A stretch of DNA of 18,473 bases from CAYOVG01 sp964407285. GTDB taxonomy: Bacteria > Desulfobacterota > Syntrophobacteria > Syntrophobacterales > Syntrophobacteraceae. Location of the stretch: positions 1-18,473 of the forward strand of contig CAYOVG010000113.1 in assembly GCA_964407285.1 (NCBI GenBank), written 5' to 3'. This document shows positions 15,535-18,473 of this stretch, piece after piece (the stretch's first letter is position 1; each line of letters starts with the position of its first letter). The translations under genes were made by a program, and so were the position numbers. Under the pieces are notes generated by a model that searched no databases, was not told where the DNA came from, and saw nothing but the letters and a program-made list of their open reading frames with translations.

Positions 15535-17076
15535 TCAGGACGGATAAATCACCACGCGCCGGAAGGGCTCCTTGCCTTTGCTCCTCGTGATCAGCTTGTA
15601 CCGTTCCGCCAGTTGGTGCTGCATACGTCGGATGCGGCTGTTCTGGGGCGACAGCTCCACCGGAAGCCCCTTTTCGAAGACTTCGCCGATGGCGGCCTCC
15701 GCCTCTTCCAACGCGGAAGCCTCTCCATCCACCTGTTCTTCGATATCGAACATGGAACGGATGAAGTTCTCCAACTGCCCCATGCTGTTGCTCTTGACGA
15801 TGTGGAGCGGCACGCCCCGGTCCTGGGCTTCGAGCAACCGTCTGGGCTGCCGTTTCTCTTGAGATTTCAAAGTCAGCAGTATGTCCGTCCGTTCCAGGTC
15901 ATCGACCAAACGCGCGGGGACCTGGTATTTCTGAATCGCTTTCTGCAAGCGGCTCCGGCTGACCCCGTAGGTGTAAATGCGCATCGTCTTATGGCCCGTC
16001 CATTTGGCCAGCCCGGGAGCATCCTCTTTCGGGACAATCTCCTGCACCCGAGCGGGACGCGCCGATTCCGGCATCTCCTCTTCCTGGACCACCTCCACGC
16101 CGCCGTCTCCCGTGCGCAGCCTGATCTCGGGCCGTACCGGCCTGCCGCGCAGGAACGCATCCACGGCATCGGCGACACTGTGATGGATGGCGAAGCGGTC
16201 CCGGTCCTGGATTTCGACAAGCACGTCGAAAGTCGGAGGCGCTTTGCGCTCGAGCACCGTTTTCTGAGTCCGGCGTCGCCGGGCTTCGTCGTCGGACAGG
16301 GTCACCGCGTGGATTCCGCCGACAAGGTCCGAGAGGGTCGGATTCTGGAGGATGTTCTCCATGCTGATCCCGTGAGCGGTGGCGATGAGCTGCACTCCAC
16401 GCTCCGCTATGGTCCGGGCCGCGTGGGCTTCGGCCTCGGCGCCTATCTCGTCGATTACGATGACCTCCGGCATGTGGTTTTCCACCGCTTCGATCATGAC
16501 CGCATGCTGCCTGGAAGGAGTGGGTACCTGCATCCGCCTCGCCCGGCCGATTCCAGGATGCGGTATATCGCCGTCTCCTCCGATCTCATTGGAGGTGTCC
16601 ACGACGATCACACGCTTCTCCAGATCATCCGCGAGCACTCGGGCCGCTTCCCGCAGCAGCGTGGTCTTTCCCACACCGGGACGGCCGAGGAGCAGGATGG
16701 AAGCCCCCTTTTCGATCACGTCCCGCAGGATGTCCACCGTTCCGAAAATGGCGCGCCCGACCCGGCACGTGAGTCCCACAATCGTGCTCACACGGTTGCG
16801 TATAGCGGAAATCCTGTGCAGGGTCCTTTCGATTCCGGCGCGATTGTCGGCTGCAAAGGGTCCGAGCCGCGTCACGACATAGTTCATGTCTTCGGCAGTG
16901 ACCGGGCGGGACGAAAGATTCTCGATATGATCCGGATAACGTGCTTCCGGCAGCCTTCCGAGGTCCAGCACAACCTCGAGCAGAAGGCTTTTGTGATCTT
17001 TCGTCTCTATGGCTTCCCGCAAGTGAGGCGGCAGCACCGTGAGCAGCAGGTCCACATCGTTATCTGTCGGATCCAT
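15535..17076 (-). CDS. P-loop ATPase with C-terminal R3H domain (Ycf45-like)
   Basis: A 513-residue cytoplasmic protein. The N-terminal ~100 residues include LPPHLREAIETKDHKSLLLE and DLGRLPEARYP, and are followed by a SpoIIIAA-like AAA ATPase core with Walker A GRPGVGKT (Lys137), the DTSNEIGGDGD loop, Walker B VIVIDEIGAEAEA (Asp209, Glu210) and LIATAHG. A variable acidic linker leads to a basic segment and a C-terminal R3H domain (QHQLAERYKLITRS, then EPFRRVVIYP), a single-stranded nucleic acid binding fold. The architecture matches cyanobacterial/plastid Ycf45 homologues, whose function is not settled. I chose the ATG at 17076 because GGGAGGG lies 10 nt upstream and homologues have short N-termini; ATGs at 17100 and 17157 are alternatives. 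It is divergent from the L,D-transpeptidase gene. Confidence 0.85.
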   Translation of the reverse strand: MDPTDNDVDLLLTVLPPHLREAIETKDHKSLLLEVVLDLGRLPEARYPDHIENLSSRPVTAEDMNYVVTRLGPFAADNRAGIERTLHRISAIRNRVSTIVGLTCRVGRAIFGTVDILRDVIEKGASILLLGRPGVGKTTLLREAARVLADDLEKRVIVVDTSNEIGGDGDIPHPGIGRARRMQVPTPSRQHAVMIEAVENHMPEVIVIDEIGAEAEAHAARTIAERGVQLIATAHGISMENILQNPTLSDLVGGIHAVTLSDDEARRRRTQKTVLERKAPPTFDVLVEIQDRDRFAIHHSVADAVDAFLRGRPVRPEIRLRTGDGGVEVVQEEEMPESARPARVQEIVPKEDAPGLAKWTGHKTMRIYTYGVSRSRLQKAIQKYQVPARLVDDLERTDILLTLKSQEKRQPRRLLEAQDRGVPLHIVKSNSMGQLENFIRSMFDIEEQVDGEASALEEAEAAIGEVFEKGLPVELSPQNSRIRRMQHQLAERYKLITRSKGKEPFRRVVIYPS

Positions 17077-17226
17077 ACGAGCATGCCCTCCCACATCCAT
17101 TGATCTCTTCAGCTCCGTACACTGTACCGCTCCCCTGTCATCACATGCTTCTTTCATCGCCAGGTCACCGGTCCTTCATGAAAATGCGCCCCAAAATGCA
17201 ATTAAAACAAAACCTTATATTTATAT

Positions 17227-17257
17227 ATTATACTAAGCGCTGACCATGTGCATTCAA
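17227..17257 (-). promoter_or_regulatory. Possible promoter of the R3H ATPase gene
   Basis: On the minus strand TTGAAT (17257-17252) precedes a consensus TATAAT (17232-17227) with a 19-bp spacer, longer than the usual 17. The region just downstream is very AT-rich. A transcript would have a leader of about 140 nt before the ATG at 17076. Confidence 0.4.
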
Positions 17258-17311
17258 GGCAGACCCCGGCGGCAATCCACAGTATATATCATATGCTCTC
17301 CCGTTCCCATA

Positions 17312-17352
17312 CTCCCGCATGGAACCGGGAAGCGGAAAGTCCCATGCGGGAG
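17312..17352. repeat. 11-bp perfect inverted repeat between divergent genes
   Basis: CTCCCGCATGG (17312-17322) and CCATGCGGGAG (17342-17352) are exact reverse complements separated by 19 nt. No T-tract follows on either strand, so a terminator is unlikely. It lies upstream of the ATPase promoter and about 160 nt before the L,D-transpeptidase start, fitting an operator or a structured leader. Confidence 0.6.
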
Positions 17353-17508
17353 CGCGGTATCGATTATTTCGTAGGCACGGAAAAGGAAATCTGGTAAAGA
17401 AAAAACCCACGCGCAATGTAGGGATGATTTCAAAGGTTTTTTCGTTCGATCGCGGATGCGATCCTCCTGTTTGAAGTTTCGAGCATCGAGGGAGAGGAGA
17501 GTTGCTCT

Positions 17509-18312
17509 ATGGGCGGTAAACGGATGTGGCAATGGATTGGTTTGTGTATTCTGTGCAGCGTCTTCTGGAGTTGCGGGACCCGTGACTCGCAGATCAGGAA
17601 GACTCCTCCACAGAGTCCGGTATTCCGGGCCGAAGAAAAGAAAGCGCCTCCGCCCGTCACGGACTGGGGGCTGACCGAACGTCTGGTCACGGAAGAGGAA
17701 CTGCTGAGCCAACAGGAGATAGACCCGGATCTCAACCTCACCGCCTGCTGGGAAATCCTTTCCCGGCTCAACATAAAGGGCCATTTTCACATATCGGACG
17801 ACATGAAGATGGGAAAACCGCTGAAGGTTCCCAATGACTTCCGGGCCTTCAAGAACTGGAGTCCATTGCCTCCGGTCATAGCGGCAGTTTCCGGCATCCC
17901 GAAGTTCATCCTCATTACTAAAGACATTCCCTTCATGGGGTGGTACGAAAACGGAAAGCTCAAAGGGGACACGTACATCAGCGTGGGCAAGAAATGGGAC
18001 TGGACGGAGCCGGGCCTGTACAAGGTCCTGAATAAGGAACCCGACTACTACTCGAAGAGCTATCCCAACGAGTTCGGCCGGCCGGCGTGGATGCCCTGGT
18101 CCATGAGGATCTACGGCGGCGTGTTCATTCACGGCGGCGATATTCCCGGGGGATACTGCTCCCGGGGCTGCATTTACGTTCCGATGGGACTCGCGGAGGA
18201 TTTCTACCGCTGGACGGACCTCGGCACGGCCGTGCTGGTCCTCGACGCTTTGGGTGACCTCGACAGGGCCGTTGCCGACCGATCCAGGCTGCACGCTCAG
18301 CGCTCAAAGTGA
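17509..18312 (+). CDS. L,D-transpeptidase (YkuD domain), probable lipoprotein
   Basis: A 267-residue envelope protein. Translation starts at an ATG behind GGAGAGGAG. Residues 1-22 form a signal sequence ending in VFWSCG; Cys22 could be lipidated, though the lipobox (FWSC) is not canonical. A Pro/Lys/Glu-rich linker follows to about residue 50. The catalytic YkuD domain covers roughly residues 120-255, with FILITKDIPFMGWYENGKL, FIHGGDIPGG (His208) and CSRGCIYVP (nucleophile Cys221). Such enzymes form 3-3 peptidoglycan cross-links or attach proteins to peptidoglycan in the periplasm. The His-Cys distance (13) is shorter than I recall for typical YkuD domains, and an extra Cys217 precedes the nucleophile. 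Bulky residues (WDWTEPGLYK, DYYSKSYPNEFG) replace the usual TPxGxF region. It stands alone on this strand. Confidence 0.85.
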   Translation: MGGKRMWQWIGLCILCSVFWSCGTRDSQIRKTPPQSPVFRAEEKKAPPPVTDWGLTERLVTEEELLSQQEIDPDLNLTACWEILSRLNIKGHFHISDDMKMGKPLKVPNDFRAFKNWSPLPPVIAAVSGIPKFILITKDIPFMGWYENGKLKGDTYISVGKKWDWTEPGLYKVLNKEPDYYSKSYPNEFGRPAWMPWSMRIYGGVFIHGGDIPGGYCSRGCIYVPMGLAEDFYRWTDLGTAVLVLDALGDLDRAVADRSRLHAQRSK

Positions 18313-18318
18313 TTGGGC

Positions 18319-18382
18319 GGTGAGTCGGTGAGTAGGTGAATGGGTGAATCGGTGAGTGGGTAATTCGATGAGTGGGTGAATG
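18319..18382. repeat. Eight phased 8-bp tandem repeats
   Basis: Eight consecutive octamers with consensus GGTGARTS run without a break from 18319 (GGTGAGTC, GGTGAGTA, GGTGAATG, GGTGAATC, GGTGAGTG, GGTAATTC, GATGAGTG, GGTGAATG). The array starts six bases after the L,D-transpeptidase stop codon. Confidence 0.85.
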
Positions 18383-18422
18383 GGGGAAAACGACACGGAG
18401 ACAGACGACGAACCAATGGTAG

Positions 18423-18442
18423 GGCGGGGTTTCGTCCCCGCC
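18423..18442. repeat. GC-rich perfect hairpin
   Basis: GGCGGGG (18423-18429) and CCCCGCC (18436-18442) flank the loop TTTCGT, with outer GGT/ACC possible pairing. No T-tract follows. It resembles the palindrome at 1427-1463 (TTCGTCCCCGCCACC against ATCGTCCCGCCCACC). Confidence 0.6.
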
Positions 18443-18473
18443 ACCTCCGGCCTGAAGCCCATGGGGGCGAGAC

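Noticed and set aside
15613..17103. 496-codon plus-strand open frame antisense to the R3H ATPase gene
   Set aside because: It is a shadow of a well supported ATPase gene in GC-rich DNA.

Overview
The window looks like a chromosomal stretch of a fairly GC-rich Gram-negative bacterium. I infer a Desulfobacterota/Deltaproteobacteria genome of the Syntrophobacter type. The evidence is the mix of a complete RecBCD set, a periplasmic MltF-like lytic transglycosylase, a Ycf45-like R3H ATPase, and an IS-associated pair of small genes (a Cys-rich protein and a putative helix-turn-helix protein) that I recall from such genomes. I could not run a search, so the taxonomy is an inference.

Layout. Bases 1-800 hold, on the minus strand, a Cys-rich putative zinc-binding protein and a second small protein that runs off the left edge with an abnormal-looking tail; this is probably part of a mobile element. 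Bases 800-1500 are mostly non-coding, with one unassigned coding-like fragment and a GC-rich palindrome. A two-gene minus-strand operon follows: a DJ-1/PfpI stress protein and a DUF5335 protein. The core is a recombination locus: recC (plus), mltF (minus), then recB and recD (plus, overlapping by 4 bp). A decayed antitoxin-like fragment sits between the convergent recC and mltF. The mltF-recB divergent gap carries two good sigma70-like promoters that use the same six base pairs as -10 element on opposite strands.

Downstream of recD is a mobile-element graveyard: a Tn3-family transposase remnant with an internal deletion (minus), and next to it an N-terminally truncated MazF/PemK toxin (plus). 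About 1 kb without a convincing gene follows, including a lone palindromic sequence that resembles one CRISPR repeat. The right end has a P-loop ATPase with an R3H domain (minus) divergent from a lipoprotein-like L,D-transpeptidase (plus), with an 11-bp inverted repeat between them. It ends with a phased array of eight octamers and another GC palindrome.

Together, RecB, RecC and RecD would form the heterotrimeric helicase-nuclease for double-strand-break processing. MltF and the L,D-transpeptidase act on peptidoglycan. PfpI and DUF5335 look like a small stress operon. The most unusual items are the shared -10 promoter pair, the DNA repeats that encode a repeated peptide in the Cys-rich gene, the Tn3/toxin relic pair, and the octamer array.
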